DNA from: Mesostigma viride
Taxonomy: Eukaryota; Streptophyta; Mesostigmatophyceae; Mesostigmatales; Mesostigmataceae
DNA: 64,000 nucleotides
NCBI GenBank assembly: GCA_009746045.1
Contig: RPFO01000667.1
Coordinates: 3,980,273 to 4,044,272 of the forward strand
Direction of reading: 5' to 3'
This document shows positions 63,171 through 64,000 of the stretch, one piece after another (within the stretch, counting starts at the first letter, position 1; each line of letters starts with the position of its first letter). The notes beneath the pieces were generated by a model. The model saw only the letters and a list, made by a program, of their open reading frames with translations, made no database searches and was not told where the DNA came from. The translations under genes were made by a program, and so were the position numbers.

Positions 63171-64000
63171 TCCTGGTTCCCTGCCCACGATGCGGGCAAA
63201 TCGCTTGCGCGCCTGAATCATTACGTATTCGACAACAATAATGAACAGGTAGGGCGACAGCACGCAGCCCTGCCACACACCCTTCTGTAAAGGGCATGGG
63301 GGCGTGGTCCCGTAAGAAGTGCGCACCGAAGTGGTGGACCCTTCATACAGGTTGCGGATGACAGCAATCAGGGGGCGGGGGATCCGGAACAACTCGAGGA
63401 TGTCCCAAAGCGCAGGCCAGAAAACCGAATCGAAGGCTTTGATGAAGTCCACCAGCACAAGGTGCAAAGGGGACTCACCAGGCTGAAGGCGTTGCAGTTC
63501 CTCCACCAGTCGGCGAGTAGCGAAGAGCGCCTGTACTGTGTTGCGACCTGAACGGAAGCCGTGCTGAGTCTCGCTGAGGTGACCGTCCAGGGCCGTGCGC
63601 AGGCGGTTCAGGATGAGCCGCATAAGAAGCTTGAGGGGGGCACTTTGAATGCACACCCCTCTGTAGTTGCCGGGGTCGGCAGGCGACCCCTTGTTCTTGT
63701 ACAGCATCGTGCGAAAACTGTGTTGCCAGGCCGCTGGAGGTGGTTGCGACGACAGCAGAAGGCGGTTGCAGATGTCCCGGAAGAGCAGCATAACACCTGT
63801 GTCCTCGAATTCGGCTGCAAGTTTTACAACTGCGGCCGGAATCTCGTCAGAGCCGGTGGCTGCGTCATAACGCAGGCGCTGGACCGCCTCCGTGACCTCG
63901 CGAGAGGTGAAAGGAGGCATGTCAGACGGGTCGCCAAGTGGGCCGACCAGCGGGGGGACTAGGTAGTCCGCCGCTGACCTAGGCGGGGCCGGGGCCGGCC
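63171..64000 (-). pseudogene. LINE family A copy 2, reverse transcriptase N-terminal half
   Basis: MPPFTSREVTEAVQRLRYDAATGSDEIP, LYKNKGSPADPGNYRGVCI, LVDFIKAFDSVFWPAL (motif A), GVWQGCVLSPYLFIIVVEYVM (motif B). Continues at 42098 after gypsy copy 2, where the YADD lies. Runs off the right edge; the endonuclease would lie further right. Confidence 0.9.

Noticed and set aside
1-64000. tRNA or rRNA genes
   Set aside because: No complete tRNA cloverleaf or rRNA stretch was noticed; the only tRNA-like sequence is the SINE head.

Overview
The window is a eukaryotic, gene-poor block built almost entirely of transposable elements nested inside one another. No ordinary host gene, tRNA or rRNA gene was recognised. 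The split-direct-repeat (PAT/TOC1-like) elements recall those described from green algae, so an algal or other protist genome is my best guess, but nothing in the window fixes the taxon. Most boundaries can be checked in the sequence because target-site duplications (TSDs) or empty-site comparisons are visible.

Left half: a very long (GATG)n array (1-624 and 2909-3706) is split by a 2.3-kb non-autonomous split-repeat element (625-2908). The array lies in the 3' tail of a minus-strand LINE (family A, copy 1: 3707-4325 and 26065-about 26730). That LINE is interrupted by a 21.7-kb gypsy/Ty3 element (copy 1, 4326-26064, plus strand, TSD TCGGC). Copy 1 itself carries a TTAA-flanked DNA transposon (7419-16977), which holds a complete and unusual copia-like element (9131-16788, minus strand, TSD TTTAC). 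It also carries an 11-bp TTAA footprint, a 294-bp tRNA-like SINE (19893-20186) and a deleted hAT transposon (23031-24339, TSD CTACGGGT).

Middle (26-42 kb): a graveyard of LINE fragments on both strands, a YIDD-type reverse-transcriptase relic with Penelope-like features, a LINE derivative with ORF1 only, minisatellites, a long (GGGA)n tract and some unassigned sequence.

Right half: LINE family A copy 2 (41006-42098 and 63171-64000, minus) is split by gypsy copy 2 (42099-63170, minus, TSD TCCTG), which belongs to the same family as copy 1. Copy 2 hosts a 5.8-kb transposon with CACTATA termini and long palindromic subterminal arrays, a 5'-truncated copy of the YIDD element, a 1.77-kb unclassified element, and a second split-repeat element (56086-58047).

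Comparing the two gypsy copies gives the ancestral layout: LTR; a 100-aa Arg/Gly-rich ORF crossing the LTR boundary; a 130-aa ORF with an RNase H1-type hybrid-binding domain; gag with a CCHC knuckle; a G-GGG-GGG frameshift site; protease, RT, RNase H, integrase and chromodomain; a large extra ORF after pol, preceded by a splice-acceptor-like tract; polypurine tract; LTR. The main points of interest are the two split-repeat elements sharing a G-quadruplex-type spacer, the accessory ORFs of the gypsy family, the permuted copia-like pol, a SINE and LINE with a common 3' hairpin, and a recurrent 4-bp insertion signature (often CATG) across unrelated elements.
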